Of a stretch of 64,000 nucleotides of DNA, positions 37,272 to 48,399 are shown piece by piece. The stretch covers positions 124,001-188,000 of the forward strand of contig PTKS01000002.1 of assembly GCA_002937855.1 (NCBI GenBank), given 5' to 3'. The notes beneath the pieces are model-generated. The model was not told the DNA's origin, searched no databases, and saw only the letters and a program-made list of their open reading frames with translations. This stretch comes from Alphaproteobacteria bacterium MarineAlpha5_Bin12 (lineage in GTDB: Bacteria > Pseudomonadota > Alphaproteobacteria > HIMB59 > GCA-002718135). Made by a program: the position numbers and the translations under genes. Each line of letters opens with the position of its first letter. Positions within the stretch are counted from its first letter, which is position 1.

Positions 37272-39894
37272 AAAAAATTTTGATTTTTTAAAATTTGAAA
37301 GTAAAATTTACAAAAGTTGGGAAAATAAAAACTATTTTAAACCCAAAAAATCTAAAGATCCATATTGTATTATGATGCCTCCTCCTAATGTTACAGGAAG
37401 TTTGCATATGGGTCATGCATTAACTTTTACTATCCAAGATATCTTAATTAGATACAATAGGATGAAAGGAAAAGAAGTTTTGTGGCAAGCAGGAACTGAT
37501 CATGCCGGAATTGCTACACAAATGGTTGTTGAAAATCAATTATTAAAAAAAAATATCAAAAGAAAAGATATAGGTAGAGAAAATTTTATTAAAGAAGTTT
37601 GGAAATGGAAAAAAAAGTCTGGCAATACAATCAATAATCAACTTAAAAGATTGGGATCTTCAGCAGACTGGTCTAGGGAAAGATTTACTATGGATAATGT
37701 CTTATCTCAAGCTGTTAAGAAAGCATTTATAGATCTATATAATGCAAAATTAATCTATAAAGATAAAAGGTTAGTAAATTGGGATCCTAAATTGTTAACT
37801 GCTATTTCAGATTTAGAAGTTAATCAGATAGAACAAGAGGGTTCTCTATGGCATATAAAATATCCAATTGATGACAAAAATTTCTTAATTATTGCTACTA
37901 CAAGACCTGAAACTATGCTTGGAGATACAGCTGTAGCTGTAAATCCCAATGATAAAAGGTATAAAAAATTAATCGGTAAATCTTGTAAATTACCTTTTAC
38001 AGATAGAAAAATTCCAATTATTGCAGATAATTATGCTGATCCTGAAAAAGGATCAGGTGCAGTGAAAATTACACCCGCACATGATTTTAATGATTTTGAA
38101 ATCGGAAAAAAACATAATTTAAAATTTATCAACATTTTTACTGAAGAGGCGAAAATTAACTCGTCGTGTCCAAAAGAATTTGTAGGTATGGATAGATATG
38201 ATGCTAGAAAAAAAATTTTAGAATTATTAGAAAAAATGAATTTATTATTTAAAGAAGAAAAGCAATTAATGGTAGTTCCTTACGGAGACAGATCTGGTGT
38301 TGTAATTGAACCTTGGCTAACAAATCAATGGTTTTGTGATGCAAAGTTTCTTTCAAAAGATCCAATAAAAGCAGTAAATTTAGGTAAAACTAAATTTGTA
38401 CCCGAACAATGGAAAAAAACCTTTTTTAATTGGATGCGAAATATTCAGCCCTGGTGTATTTCAAGACAGTTATGGTGGGGTCACCAAATACCTGCATGGT
38501 ATGGACCAGATAACAAAATATTTGTAGCAAATAATTTAAATGAAGCAAATAAAATGGCCAAAAAATGTTATAAAAAACAAGTAAAAATTAAACAAGATGA
38601 TGATGTTTTAGATACTTGGTTTTCTTCAGCTTTGTGGACTTTTTCTACCTTAGATTGGCCAAAAAAAACATATGAATTAAATAAATTTTATCCAGGTAAT
38701 GTTTTGGTAACTGGTTTTGATATTATTTTTTTTTGGGTCGCAAGAATGATGATGATGGGATCCTATTTTATGAAAAAAACTCCATTTAAAGATGTTTACA
38801 TTCACCCATTAATTAGAGACGAAAAAGGTCAAAAAATGTCTAAATCAAAAGGAAATATTATTGATCCTTTGGAATTGTTAGATAAATACGGCGCTGATAC
38901 TTTAAGATTTACTTTAACAGCACTTCTAAATCCTGGTAGAGATGTAAAATTATCTGAAGCTAGAGTTAAAGGTTATAGATCTTTTATAAATAAAATTTGG
39001 AACGCATCTAATTATTTATTAATAAACAAATGTTATTATAATAAAAATTTTAAATTTAATAAAATAAAATCTCCTCTTAATCAATGGTTAATAAATGAAT
39101 TATTTGAAACTAAAACTACAATTGATGAATATATGAAAAAATATTTATTTCATGAAGTTGCCAATGAATTATATCAATTTATTTGGCATCAATATTGTGA
39201 CTGGTATGTTGAATTAACTAAATCTACTTTCAATAATAAAAATGAATATTTTGAAGAAACAAAAGAAACTGCGATGTGGACATTTGTTGAAATATTAAAA
39301 ATAATTCATCCAATTATGCCCTTTGTTTCAGAACATTTATGGTCTAAAATTTTTGAAAATAGAAATATGTTAATTAATGAAAATTTAAAGAATTACAAAA
39401 AAGTTTCTAAATTTAATGATTCTCAAATTAATATTCATCATCTAATAATGATAATAACAAAAATAAGAAATTTAAGATCTGAATTAAATATTCCATATAA
39501 AAAATTGATTAGTATTGATATATCTAATAAAAATAAAAAAACCCTTAAATTTTTAAAATTATATATTAGTGAATTTGAGCATTTATTAAAAACAGATAAA
39601 ATTAATTTTTATATATCAAATAAAATTGTACCTAATTCTGCATATTTAATAATAGAAAACACAACAATATGTGTTTATCTAAAAGATATTATAGATACTA
39701 ATGAGGAGAGTAAAAAAATACTAAAAAAGAAAGAAAAACTAATTACTGAACACAGAGAAATCAAATCAAAACTTAATAATTCAAATTTTATTCAAAAAGC
39801 ACCTGAAAATATCATTGAACAATTTAAAAATCAGGAAAAATCAATAAAATCTTCTATTGAAAAACTTGATCAAATAATTGATAGTATAAAATAA
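37261..39894 (+). CDS. valS: Valyl-tRNA synthetase
   Basis: 877 residues, class I synthetase. The HIGH motif is HMGH (49-52) in [15 protein letters not shown], the editing domain begins with [15 protein letters not shown], and KMSKSKGN lies near residue 525. A C-terminal coiled-coil tRNA arm ([24 protein letters not shown]) is present. It charges tRNA-Val. It overlaps popZ by 11 bases and ends one base before ilvD. Confidence 0.96.
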   Translation: MKIEKNFDFLKFESKIYKSWENKNYFKPKKSKDPYCIMMPPPNVTGSLHMGHALTFTIQDILIRYNRMKGKEVLWQAGTDHAGIATQMVVENQLLKKNIKRKDIGRENFIKEVWKWKKKSGNTINNQLKRLGSSADWSRERFTMDNVLSQAVKKAFIDLYNAKLIYKDKRLVNWDPKLLTAISDLEVNQIEQEGSLWHIKYPIDDKNFLIIATTRPETMLGDTAVAVNPNDKRYKKLIGKSCKLPFTDRKIPIIADNYADPEKGSGAVKITPAHDFNDFEIGKKHNLKFINIFTEEAKINSSCPKEFVGMDRYDARKKILELLEKMNLLFKEEKQLMVVPYGDRSGVVIEPWLTNQWFCDAKFLSKDPIKAVNLGKTKFVPEQWKKTFFNWMRNIQPWCISRQLWWGHQIPAWYGPDNKIFVANNLNEANKMAKKCYKKQVKIKQDDDVLDTWFSSALWTFSTLDWPKKTYELNKFYPGNVLVTGFDIIFFWVARMMMMGSYFMKKTPFKDVYIHPLIRDEKGQKMSKSKGNIIDPLELLDKYGADTLRFTLTALLNPGRDVKLSEARVKGYRSFINKIWNASNYLLINKCYYNKNFKFNKIKSPLNQWLINELFETKTTIDEYMKKYLFHEVANELYQFIWHQYCDWYVELTKSTFNNKNEYFEETKETAMWTFVEILKIIHPIMPFVSEHLWSKIFENRNMLINENLKNYKKVSKFNDSQINIHHLIMIITKIRNLRSELNIPYKKLISIDISNKNKKTLKFLKLYISEFEHLLKTDKINFYISNKIVPNSAYLIIENTTICVYLKDIIDTNEESKKILKKKEKLITEHREIKSKLNNSNFIQKAPENIIEQFKNQEKSIKSSIEKLDQIIDSIK

Positions 39895-39895
39895 A

Positions 39896-41623
39896 ATGAC
39901 TGATAAGGGATCAAATATAAAATCTAAATTACCTAGTAGGCATGTAAGTGTTGGACCCAAAAGTGCTCCTCATAGAGCTATGTATTATGCAATGGGATTA
40001 ACTGAAGAACAAATATATCAACCATTCATTGGTGTTGCTACTACTTGGAATGAATCAGCACCTTGCAACATCACTTTAGGTAGACAAGCTCAAGCTGTAA
40101 AAAAAGGTGTTAAAGAAAAAAATGGTACACCTCGTGAATTTACCACGATAACTGTCACAGATGGAATAGCAATGGGTCATGAAGCTATGAAAGCATCATT
40201 AGTAAGTAGAGAAGTTATTGCTGATAGTATTGAATTATCAGTTAGAGGCCATTGTTATGATGGAATTGTAGGGCTAGCTGGATGTGATAAATCCTTGCCA
40301 GGTTTGATGATGGCAATGGTAAGATTAAATATACCTTCAGTGTTTATTTATGGCGGAACTATTTTACCTGGTCGTCATAAAGGAAAAGATTTGACAATAA
40401 TAGATGTTTTTGAAGCAGTAGGGAAACATGCAAAAGGAACTATTGACGACAAAGAATTAAAAACAATTGAAAAAGTAGCATGTCCAACAGCTGGTTCATG
40501 CGGAGGTCAATTTACTGCTAATACTATGGCATGCATTTCTGAAGCAATTGGTTTAGCATTAACAAATTCAGCTATGACTCCAGCAACATATGAAGAAAGG
40601 GATAATTATGGTATTGAAAGTGGCAAAGCAGTAATGAGTTTAATAGAAAAAAATATTCGACCTAGAGATATAGTGACTTTAGAATCACTGCGTAACGCAG
40701 CTGTAGTAGTAGCTGCAACTGGAGGTTCTACAAATGCGGCTCTTCATTTACCAGCTATTGCAAATGAAGCAGGTATAAAATTTACACTTAGAGATGTTGT
40801 AGAAATATACAAATCAACTCCTTACATTGGTGATATGTCTCCTGGAGGAAAGTATGTTGCTAAAGATTTATATGAAGTAGGAGGCGTGCCAATTGTTATT
40901 AAATCTCTTCTTGATGGAGGTTATATAAATGGTGATTGCATGACTGTTACTGGTAAAACTATATCCGAAAATCATAGAAATACTATTTTCCCAACTAATC
41001 AAGATGTAGTTTATTCTTGTGATAACCCTATAAGTAGTCACAGTTCAGTAGTAGGTCTATGGGGTAATTTAGCAGAAAATGGTTCAATTTCAAAAATAGC
41101 GGGATTAAAAAATTTAAATTTCAAAGGTAAAGCAAAGTGTTTTGATTGTGAAGAAGACGCATTAACGGCAGTTTTAAAAAATGAAATTAAAGCTGGTGAT
41201 GCGGTTATTATCAGATACGAAGGACCTATTGGTGGACCAGGAATGAGAGAAATGTTGTCTACTACAGGAGCCATTTATGGTCAAGGACTTGGTGAAACAG
41301 TTGCATTAATTACAGATGGACGCTTTTCAGGAGGAACCAGAGGCTTTTGTATTGGTCATGTTGGTCCTGAGGCTGCTGTAGGTGGAATGATTGGCTTGTT
41401 AAAAGATGGAGATGAAATAATTATAGATGCTATTAAAGGTGAAATTAATGTTAATTTGCCTGAAGACGAAATTTTAAAACGTAAAAATGAATGGAAGCCA
41501 AGAAAAACTAATCATAATTCAGGAACAATTTGGAAATATGCACAAACTGTTGGGCCAGCTCATGAAGGTGCAGTTACACAACCAGGTGCTAAAAAAGAGA
41601 CACATACGTATGCTGATATTTAA
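39896..41623 (+). CDS. ilvD: Dihydroxy-acid dehydratase
   Basis: 575 residues. It dehydrates 2,3-dihydroxy acids in isoleucine and valine synthesis using an iron-sulfur cluster. Cluster cysteines are visible in [11 protein letters not shown] and [27 protein letters not shown]-type ([12 protein letters not shown]) and [20 protein letters not shown] complete the family set. The ATG lies two bases after the valS stop. Its end overlaps convergent xthA by four bases. There is no intergenic terminator. Confidence 0.96.
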   Translation: MTDKGSNIKSKLPSRHVSVGPKSAPHRAMYYAMGLTEEQIYQPFIGVATTWNESAPCNITLGRQAQAVKKGVKEKNGTPREFTTITVTDGIAMGHEAMKASLVSREVIADSIELSVRGHCYDGIVGLAGCDKSLPGLMMAMVRLNIPSVFIYGGTILPGRHKGKDLTIIDVFEAVGKHAKGTIDDKELKTIEKVACPTAGSCGGQFTANTMACISEAIGLALTNSAMTPATYEERDNYGIESGKAVMSLIEKNIRPRDIVTLESLRNAAVVVAATGGSTNAALHLPAIANEAGIKFTLRDVVEIYKSTPYIGDMSPGGKYVAKDLYEVGGVPIVIKSLLDGGYINGDCMTVTGKTISENHRNTIFPTNQDVVYSCDNPISSHSSVVGLWGNLAENGSISKIAGLKNLNFKGKAKCFDCEEDALTAVLKNEIKAGDAVIIRYEGPIGGPGMREMLSTTGAIYGQGLGETVALITDGRFSGGTRGFCIGHVGPEAAVGGMIGLLKDGDEIIIDAIKGEINVNLPEDEILKRKNEWKPRKTNHNSGTIWKYAQTVGPAHEGAVTQPGAKKETHTYADI

Positions 41624-42402
41624 TTTTCAACCTCAATGATTACTGGTGTATGATCAGAAGCTTTTTCATAACCTCTTATTTCTTTTAAAATTTTTACATT
41701 TTTAATTAAGTCTGTTATTTCCGGTGTTGTTAGAAAATGATCAATTCTTAATCCATTATTTTTTGGCCAGCTACCTCCTCTATAACCCCAGTAAGTCCAA
41801 TTCGCATTACCTTTCATAAAATTTTTTATAACATCAGTAAATCCTTGATTTATAAGAGTTCTATATAATTTTCTAGTTTCAGGATGAGCACAAGCATCAT
41901 CTAAAAAATATTTTGGCTCATATACATCATCATCTGTTGGAATTACATTAAAGTCTCCTCCAATAATTATTGGGTTTTTATTAATAATTGACTTAATATA
42001 TTTATTAAAATTTTTCATCCAATTTAATTTATAAACAAATTTTTCAGAATCTATTGGATTACCATTTGGTAAATAAATACAAATTAATTTAATCTTTTTT
42101 TTTATTTTTTTTAAAAATATTTCAGTTTCAATAAATCTTGAATTGTGATCTTTAAATTTTGGAATATTTTTATTTGTAATTATTAATTTCTTTTTACTAA
42201 TAATAGCAACACCATTCCAAGCTTTTTGACCATTTACGTAAGATTTATAACCAATTTCATCGATTTTATCACTTGGAAAGTTTTCATTTATACATTTCAG
42301 CTCTTGTAATAATAATATGTCAACACTTGTTTTTTTTAAAAAATTAATAATGTGATCTATTCTCGCATTTACTGAATTTACGTTCCACGTCGATATTTTC
42401 AT
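41620..42402 (-). CDS. xthA: Exodeoxyribonuclease III
   Basis: 260 residues of the EEP nuclease family. [12 protein letters not shown] at the N-terminus, LLLQELKC with the metal glutamate, [26 protein letters not shown] and the C-terminal LRIDHFLTT plus ASDHTPV motifs are all present. It acts as AP endonuclease and 3'-5' exonuclease in base excision repair. Starts three bases after erpA. Confidence 0.95.
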   Translation of the reverse strand: MKISTWNVNSVNARIDHIINFLKKTSVDILLLQELKCINENFPSDKIDEIGYKSYVNGQKAWNGVAIISKKKLIITNKNIPKFKDHNSRFIETEIFLKKIKKKIKLICIYLPNGNPIDSEKFVYKLNWMKNFNKYIKSIINKNPIIIGGDFNVIPTDDDVYEPKYFLDDACAHPETRKLYRTLINQGFTDVIKNFMKGNANWTYWGYRGGSWPKNNGLRIDHFLTTPEITDLIKNVKILKEIRGYEKASDHTPVIIEVEN

Positions 42403-42405
42403 TTT

Positions 42406-42738
42406 TTAAATTGAAAATGATGTTCCACAACCACATGATGAGGTAGCTTGAGGGTTGTTTATTTTAAATGATGAGCCGATAAGCTCATCAACATAATCAA
42501 TTGTCGATCCTTTGAGTAGATTAAAAGAGATATCATCAATTAGTATTTTTATTTTATTTTTTTCTATTATTAAATCATGATCTTCTTGATGGTCAGTAAA
42601 TGTGAAATTATATTGAAATCCAGCACATCCACCACCATTTACTCTAATTCTAAAAAATGTATCAGATTTATTCTCATTAAGAATTAAATTTTGTATTTGT
42701 TTTGTTGCACTTTCTGTAATATTTATATCTTTATTCAT
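42406..42738 (-). CDS. erpA: Iron-sulfur cluster insertion protein, ErpA/A-type carrier
   Basis: 110 residues. The three cluster cysteines of A-type carriers are at 38 (GGGCAGFQY), 102 and 104 (SSCGCGTSFSI). It delivers [4Fe-4S] or [2Fe-2S] clusters to apoproteins. The order erpA-xthA opposite dgt-argS is shared by many alphaproteobacteria and supports ErpA over IscA. The 49 bases between erpA and dgt hold both divergent promoters. Confidence 0.9.
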   Translation of the reverse strand: MNKDINITESATKQIQNLILNENKSDTFFRIRVNGGGCAGFQYNFTFTDHQEDHDLIIEKNKIKILIDDISFNLLKGSTIDYVDELIGSSFKINNPQATSSCGCGTSFSI

Positions 42739-42787
42739 GTTATGTTTATGTTAAGTATTTATATATATTATATTATTATTAATTTAT

Positions 42788-43915
42788 ATGTTAAAATTTC
42801 TCTCATCAAAACCTGAATTTTCAAAAGGTAGATTATATAAAGAAATCAACGATCAACCTTATAGGTCACATTTTCAGAGAGATAGAGATAGAATAATTCA
42901 TAGTACAGCTTTCAGAAAATTAAAACAAAAAACTCAAGTTTTTTTAGAAAATGAAAGTGATTATTATAGAACTAGATTAACTCATACACTTGAAGTTTCA
43001 CAAATTGCCAGAGCAATTTCTAGAAATCTTGATTTAAATGAAGATTTATGTGAGTGTATAGCTCTAGCGCATGATTTAGGCCATCCTCCATTTGGCCATA
43101 CAGGTGAAAATATATTAAATTATAAAATGCAAAATTTTAATGGTTTTAATCATAATGAACAAACTTTAAGAATAATCACATTTTTAGAAAAAAAATATTA
43201 TGATTTTAATGGTTTAAATTTAACTTGGGAAAGTCTTGAAGGAATTATTAAGCATAATGGAAAAATTATTGACAAAGTCCCATTTGAAATAAATTTATAT
43301 GATAAAATTCATAATTTAGATATCTATAAAAATCCATCATTAGAGGCTCAAATCGCTTCAATCGCTGATGATATTGCCTACAATAATCATGATATAGATG
43401 ATGCAATTAGAGCAGATTTAATCACAATAGAAGAGATCTCAGAAATTAACTATTTTAATGAAATTATAAAGCAAATCAAAAATAGATATAGTCAAATTGA
43501 AAAATCAATCCTAATAAATGAAGTTATAAGATTTAGTATTAAATTAATGGTTGAAAGTATTGTTGAAAAAACTACTGAAAATATTAATATAAATAATATA
43601 AAAAAGATCAAAGATGTTAATAATTATCCATCTTTTCTTGTTACAATGGATGATCAAATGAATATAAATTCAAAACAAATAAAAGATTTTTTGTTTTTAA
43701 AAGTCTACAAAAATGTCAAAATTGAAGAAAAAAGGAAAAAAAATGAAATAATAATTGAAAAATTATTTAATCACTACCAACAAAACTTTAATTTACTACC
43801 CAATGATTGGATTAAAAAATCAGATACTATGAACAAAGAAAGGATAATTTGTGATTATATCGCAGGAATGACAGATAGATACGCAGATTTACAATATCAT
43901 TTAATTTATGACTAA
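42788..43915 (+). CDS. dgt: Deoxyguanosinetriphosphate triphosphohydrolase-like protein
   Basis: 375 residues, type 2 dGTPase subfamily of the HD superfamily. Metal ligands are His66 (TRLTHTLEVSQIAR), His95 and Asp96 (ALAHDLGHPPFGHTGE), with another Asp in SIADDIAYNNHDIDDAIR. FRDRDRIIHSTAFRKLKQKTQVF-type sequence near residue 30-52 is family-typical. It hydrolyses dNTPs to nucleoside and triphosphate. It overlaps argS by eight bases. Confidence 0.93.
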   Translation: MLKFLSSKPEFSKGRLYKEINDQPYRSHFQRDRDRIIHSTAFRKLKQKTQVFLENESDYYRTRLTHTLEVSQIARAISRNLDLNEDLCECIALAHDLGHPPFGHTGENILNYKMQNFNGFNHNEQTLRIITFLEKKYYDFNGLNLTWESLEGIIKHNGKIIDKVPFEINLYDKIHNLDIYKNPSLEAQIASIADDIAYNNHDIDDAIRADLITIEEISEINYFNEIIKQIKNRYSQIEKSILINEVIRFSIKLMVESIVEKTTENININNIKKIKDVNNYPSFLVTMDDQMNINSKQIKDFLFLKVYKNVKIEEKRKKNEIIIEKLFNHYQQNFNLLPNDWIKKSDTMNKERIICDYIAGMTDRYADLQYHLIYD

Positions 43916-45659
43916 CTTAATTCAACATTTTAAAAAAAATTTTTTTAAATATCATTCAGATTTTCAAAAAAAATATCAATTTAATGATAAAATTAATTTT
44001 AACCAAATTAACTTTGATATACCCAATAACTTAAGTCATGGTCATATCTCAACTAATGCATTATTCATATATCTTAAATCATCAACTATGGAGAAAACTG
44101 AAATTATAAAATTTTTTACAAAAAAACTTCAATCATCTTCGAACGTAGAAAAAGTTGAAATAGCAGGCCAAGGTTTTATTAATATTTTTTTTAAAAAGAA
44201 TTATTTAATAAGTGAATTAATTAATATTAATAAAATGGGTGATAATATTGGTAAAAGTAATATTGGTAAAAATAAAAAAATCAATATTGAATTTATATCT
44301 GCAAATCCAACAGGACCTCTACATTTAGCTCATTCTAGAGGTGCAATTTTTGGTGATGTATTATCAAATATTTTAGAAAAGGTTGGTTACGAAGTTACTA
44401 GAGAATATTATATAAACGACGCTGGTGTTCAAATAGAAAAATTGGGAGATTCACTTTATGTCAGATATTGCCAATTAATTAATCAGAATGAAATTGATAT
44501 TAATGAAATGAATTATCCTGGCGATTATTTAATTAATATTGCCAAACTAATTTTGCAAAATGATAAAAAAAAATGGCTTAATGTCAATACATCCAAAAGA
44601 AAGAAATATTTTGAAAATTTTGCAATTAAACATATTTTAAAAATTATTAAAAAAGATTGTAAAAATATGGGAATAAAATTTGATCTATTTGTTTCAGAAA
44701 AAAAAATTATTAAAGAAGGTATTATAAATAGTGTTTTTAAAAAATTAAAAAAAGATTCTCTTTTATATGAGGGTGTATTAGAGAAACCAAAAAGTATTAA
44801 TGACCCTGATTGGGAACCAAGAAAGCAATTATTATTTAAATCAACTAAGTTTGGGGATGATGCTGATAGACCATTTTTAAAATCTAATAATGATTGGACT
44901 TATTTTGCCAATGATTCTGCATATCATTATTATAAAATTAAAAGAAAATATAATAAAATAATTAATATATGGGGAGCTGATCACATTGGGTATATTAAAA
45001 GAATGAAATCAATTGTTAAGGTCATGAGTGATGACAAAATAGATTTTTTAATTAAAATTTGCCAATTAGTTAATTTAAAAAAGGATAATAAACCTATTAA
45101 GATGTCAAAACGATCAGGAAATTATATTTCAATTGATGAAATTATTAAAGAAGTAGGCAGTGATGTTCTAAGATTTTTTATGCTTTATAGAAAAAATGAT
45201 ACACAAATCGATTTTGATTTATCCAAAGTTTTAGAAAAAACTAAAGATAATCCAATTTTTTATATCCAATACGCATTTGCAAGATCTAATTCAGTATTAA
45301 ATAATGCAAATAAAATCTTTAAAAAAATAAATTATAAAAATATTTATAATTTAGAAAATCATATTCAATATATTTCAGATTATGAATGGAAAATTATAAA
45401 TAAAATTTTAATATGGCCTAATATTATTGAAAATGCAGCATCTAATTATGAACCACATAAAATAATATATTACTTAGAAGACTTATCATCAATGTTCCAT
45501 ATTTTTTGGAATAAAGGAAATGAAAATAAAGATTTAAGATTTATTGATGAAAATAATTATGATAAAACTTTATCTAGACTATATTGGATCAATTCATTTC
45601 AATTAATATTAAAATCAGCATTTGATATTATTGGCATTAAACCAATTAAAAAAATGTAA
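43908..45659 (+). CDS. argS: Arginyl-tRNA synthetase
   Basis: 583 residues. SANPTGPLHLAHSRGAIFGD (131-150) is the HIGH region, read here as HLAH, with Leu-Ala where HVGH is usual. KMSKRSGNYISI serves as the KMSKS loop. The C-terminal anticodon-binding helices (DALT-like YALARSNSV, HIFWNKGN) are present. It charges tRNA-Arg, such as the TCT tRNA in this window. It overlaps dgt by eight bases and the next gene by one. Confidence 0.95.
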   Translation: MTNLIQHFKKNFFKYHSDFQKKYQFNDKINFNQINFDIPNNLSHGHISTNALFIYLKSSTMEKTEIIKFFTKKLQSSSNVEKVEIAGQGFINIFFKKNYLISELININKMGDNIGKSNIGKNKKINIEFISANPTGPLHLAHSRGAIFGDVLSNILEKVGYEVTREYYINDAGVQIEKLGDSLYVRYCQLINQNEIDINEMNYPGDYLINIAKLILQNDKKKWLNVNTSKRKKYFENFAIKHILKIIKKDCKNMGIKFDLFVSEKKIIKEGIINSVFKKLKKDSLLYEGVLEKPKSINDPDWEPRKQLLFKSTKFGDDADRPFLKSNNDWTYFANDSAYHYYKIKRKYNKIINIWGADHIGYIKRMKSIVKVMSDDKIDFLIKICQLVNLKKDNKPIKMSKRSGNYISIDEIIKEVGSDVLRFFMLYRKNDTQIDFDLSKVLEKTKDNPIFYIQYAFARSNSVLNNANKIFKKINYKNIYNLENHIQYISDYEWKIINKILIWPNIIENAASNYEPHKIIYYLEDLSSMFHIFWNKGNENKDLRFIDENNYDKTLSRLYWINSFQLILKSAFDIIGIKPIKKM

Positions 45660-46159
45660 TGAGTAGGAAAAAAATTTTTTATAAAAGTAAGAATAACTTT
45701 ATAATACGATTTTTAATTTTTCTTATTCTTATATTTTCCATAATTTATTATTATAATTTTTATATCAACAATGATAATTTTTTAATTAATGAAAATAATG
45801 ACCCTTTTTATGAAATTTTAAAAGATTCAGGAGGAAAGACAATACCTGATTATGGCATTGATTTTTTAGAAAATAACCAGAAAAATAATTCAACTTCTGA
45901 GTTAAATAATATAAATTTTTCAATTCAATTAGAATCATCTGATACTATAAAGCATCTAAATAGTAAAATTAATGAATTTATTGTTCAAAATAAATTTGAT
46001 TTATCTAAATTTTTCATCATTGAGTTTAATAATGAAATTACTACACAATATTTACTATTATACGAGAATTTTGATAAAAGAGATTCGGCAGAATCTTACT
46101 GCAATGAATTAAAATCTAAAGATATCAGATGTTTAGTAGTAAATATTAAGAATCTATAG
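45659..46159 (+). CDS. SPOR-like membrane protein (degenerate)
   Basis: 166 residues: a basic cytosolic tip, one membrane anchor (about 16-34), a low-complexity Asn-rich linker, and a C-terminal segment of about 75 residues (FSIQLESS...SYCNELKSKDIRCLVVNIK) that fits the alternating beta-alpha pattern of a SPOR peptidoglycan-binding domain. The position between argS and scpA is where alphaproteobacteria keep a SPOR protein followed by nagZ; nagZ is absent here. The identification leans on synteny because the domain is weakly conserved. Confidence 0.62.
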   Translation: MSRKKIFYKSKNNFIIRFLIFLILIFSIIYYYNFYINNDNFLINENNDPFYEILKDSGGKTIPDYGIDFLENNQKNNSTSELNNINFSIQLESSDTIKHLNSKINEFIVQNKFDLSKFFIIEFNNEITTQYLLLYENFDKRDSAESYCNELKSKDIRCLVVNIKNL

Positions 46160-46193
46160 TAAATATAACTTTTTTAATTAAATAATATAATTC

Positions 46194-46925
46194 ATGGATA
46201 GCAAATTTAATGTAAATTTAAATGCATATGAAGGTCCTCTAGATCTTCTGCTTGAATTAGCAAAAAGTCAAAAAGTTGATTTATCCAAAATTTCAATTTT
46301 GGAATTAGCTGAGCAATATTTAAAATATATAAATTTAGCTAGAATCATTAATTTAGAAATTGCTTCTGATTATTTAGTTATGGCTGCGTGGTTAACATAT
46401 TTAAAATCTCGAATATTATTACCTAAAGTTGTCGATAATGACCAACCAACTACTGAAGAACTAGAAGAAGCTGTAAAATTTCAATTGCAAAGACTAGAGG
46501 CTATTAGAAATGCATCAAAAAAATTATTCAATCAACCTCAAATAGGAATAAACACATTTTATAGGGGTTTTAATGATGGGACAAAATTCAAATATAAAAT
46601 AATTTACACTTCAAAATTATTTGATTTACTTAAAGCATATTCTATTCATTTAAATAAAAATGATTCTACTCATTTAAAAATTGAAGTAAGTCAATTATAT
46701 ACTGTCGAGGCAGCTATAGAAAGATTAAAAAACATTTTTGGCAATACTAATGATTGGATGCAAATTACTGATCTTATACCTAATTTATCAAAAAGTTTAT
46801 TAATTAATAAATCTGCAATTTCATCAACTTTTGTTGCTTCTTTAGAACTTGTAAAAAATGGTATTATTTTGGTTAAACAAAATGAAATGTTTGGACCCAT
46901 ATTATTAAAAATAAATAATGATTAA
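46194..46925 (+). CDS. scpA: Segregation and condensation protein A
   Basis: 243 residues, kleisin of the bacterial condensin. YEGPLDLLLELAKSQKVDL (11-29) is the conserved N-terminal helix contacting SMC. YLVMAAWLTYLKSRILLP follows, and a winged helix lies at the C-terminus (TFVASLELVKNGIILVKQ). It overlaps scpB by eight bases, giving a coupled ScpAB pair. Confidence 0.93.
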   Translation: MDSKFNVNLNAYEGPLDLLLELAKSQKVDLSKISILELAEQYLKYINLARIINLEIASDYLVMAAWLTYLKSRILLPKVVDNDQPTTEELEEAVKFQLQRLEAIRNASKKLFNQPQIGINTFYRGFNDGTKFKYKIIYTSKLFDLLKAYSIHLNKNDSTHLKIEVSQLYTVEAAIERLKNIFGNTNDWMQITDLIPNLSKSLLINKSAISSTFVASLELVKNGIILVKQNEMFGPILLKINND

Positions 46926-47559
46926 TTCAAAAGACCATAGATTAATAGAAGCTTTAATTTTTGGTTCAACGGAACCTGTTTCTGAAAAAGATATTCTTGA
47001 AAAAATTTCAGACAAAAGTTTGTTAAATAAGATTTTAAATGATTTACAAAATTTTTATAAAGAAAGAGGTGTTAATTTAATTAGAACTGGAAATATGTGG
47101 TCTTTTAGAACTTCTGATGACTTGTCTAATGAATTAACAATATTTAAAACGCAAAAAAGAAAATTATCTAAAGCAGCTATAGAAGTTTTATCAATTATTG
47201 CTTATCATCAACCTATTACTAGAGCTGAGATTGAAAATATCCGAGGAGTTCAAATGGGAAGGGGAACAATTGATATTTTAATTGAAATTGGATGGATAAA
47301 ACCGAAGGGTAGAAAAAACACTCCTGGTAGACCTCTTTTGTGGGCTACAACTGACCAATTTCTTGAACACTTTTCATTAGAAGATATAAAACACCTTCCT
47401 GGAATAGATGAATTAAAAGAAAGTGGATTTTTAGATAAAAGATCAGCAATTTCTACAATTACTGATATAGTTGAAAAAAATGATGATCCCAATGATGAAA
47501 CATTAATTAATGAGAATGATAATAATTTAGATGATTTTATTAATCAAAAAATTGAATAA
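46918..47559 (+). CDS. scpB: Segregation and condensation protein B
   Basis: 213 residues with two winged-helix domains. EALIFGSTEPVSEKDI begins the first, and LSIIAYHQPITRAEIENIRGV is the family signature at the second. GRKNTPGRPLLWATT follows. The acidic tail (DDPNDETLINENDNNLDDF) is common in this family. In related genomes tatA follows; here 8.3 kb of carbohydrate genes intervene. Confidence 0.93.
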   Translation: MINSKDHRLIEALIFGSTEPVSEKDILEKISDKSLLNKILNDLQNFYKERGVNLIRTGNMWSFRTSDDLSNELTIFKTQKRKLSKAAIEVLSIIAYHQPITRAEIENIRGVQMGRGTIDILIEIGWIKPKGRKNTPGRPLLWATTDQFLEHFSLEDIKHLPGIDELKESGFLDKRSAISTITDIVEKNDDPNDETLINENDNNLDDFINQKIE

Positions 47560-47619
47560 TTATCTTTTCATTTATAATTAATTGAAAGTTTTTTATAAAT
47601 ATCTTATTATCTTATCTAA

Positions 47620-48387
47620 ATGTTTAAAAATAAAGTTGTAATTATAACCGGAGGAGGAAGTGGTATTGGAAAATCAATTGCGAAATTGTTTTCTAAAAAT
47701 AATGCAATAGTCTGTGTAACGGATATAGATATTAAAAAAGCTGAAGAAACCTCTAATGAATGCCAAAATAAAAGTTTTTTTTATAATCTAGATGTTACAA
47801 ACAAAAATAATGTAAAAACTATATTTAACCAAATTCATAAAGAAGTTGGTTTTTATGATATTCTTATTTCAAATGCAGGTGTTTCTAATATGAAATATAT
47901 AGAAGATATCACAGAAGATGATTGGAATTTTAATATGAATGTAAACGCTAAAGGAGTTTTTCTTTGCAATCAAGAAGCTATTAAATATTTTAAAAATAAT
48001 AAAATCAAAGGAAGAATAGTAAATACAGCCTCTTTAGCTTCAAAAATAGGTGCTCCTCTTTTAGCACATTATTCTGCAAGTAAATTTGCTGTTGTAGGGT
48101 TTACGCAAGCAGCTGCAAGAGAAACAGCAAAATATGGAATTAGAATTAATGCAGTTTGCCCTGGTTTTGTTAAAACTTCTATGCAAGAAAGAGAAGTTAA
48201 ATGGGAAGCAAAATTAAGAAATATTTCAGAAAAACAAGTAATTGATGATTATATAAATCAAACACCCTTAGGTAGGTTAGAAGAGCCAGAAGATGTTGCG
48301 AAAGTTGTTTTGTTTTTATCAAGTGATGAATCGAATTTCATGACTGGTCAAGCAATAAATGTTACTGGAGGAATTTATACAACTTAA
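47620..48387 (+). CDS. Short-chain dehydrogenase/reductase, probable polyol or sugar dehydrogenase
   Basis: 255 residues, classical SDR. The cofactor motif TGGGSGIG is at 10-17, an Asp at about 35 after the second strand favours NAD(H), NAG is at 85-87, and the catalytic set is Ser138, Tyr151 and Lys155 in YSASK. The end, FMTGQAINVTGG, is canonical. Placement in a sugar transport and kinase cluster suggests oxidation of a sugar alcohol to a ketose that the FGGY kinase phosphorylates (inference). It is 60 bases downstream of scpB and begins the inserted cluster. Confidence 0.88.
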   Translation: MFKNKVVIITGGGSGIGKSIAKLFSKNNAIVCVTDIDIKKAEETSNECQNKSFFYNLDVTNKNNVKTIFNQIHKEVGFYDILISNAGVSNMKYIEDITEDDWNFNMNVNAKGVFLCNQEAIKYFKNNKIKGRIVNTASLASKIGAPLLAHYSASKFAVVGFTQAAARETAKYGIRINAVCPGFVKTSMQEREVKWEAKLRNISEKQVIDDYINQTPLGRLEEPEDVAKVVLFLSSDESNFMTGQAINVTGGIYTT

Positions 48388-48399
48388 GTGAAATTATAT

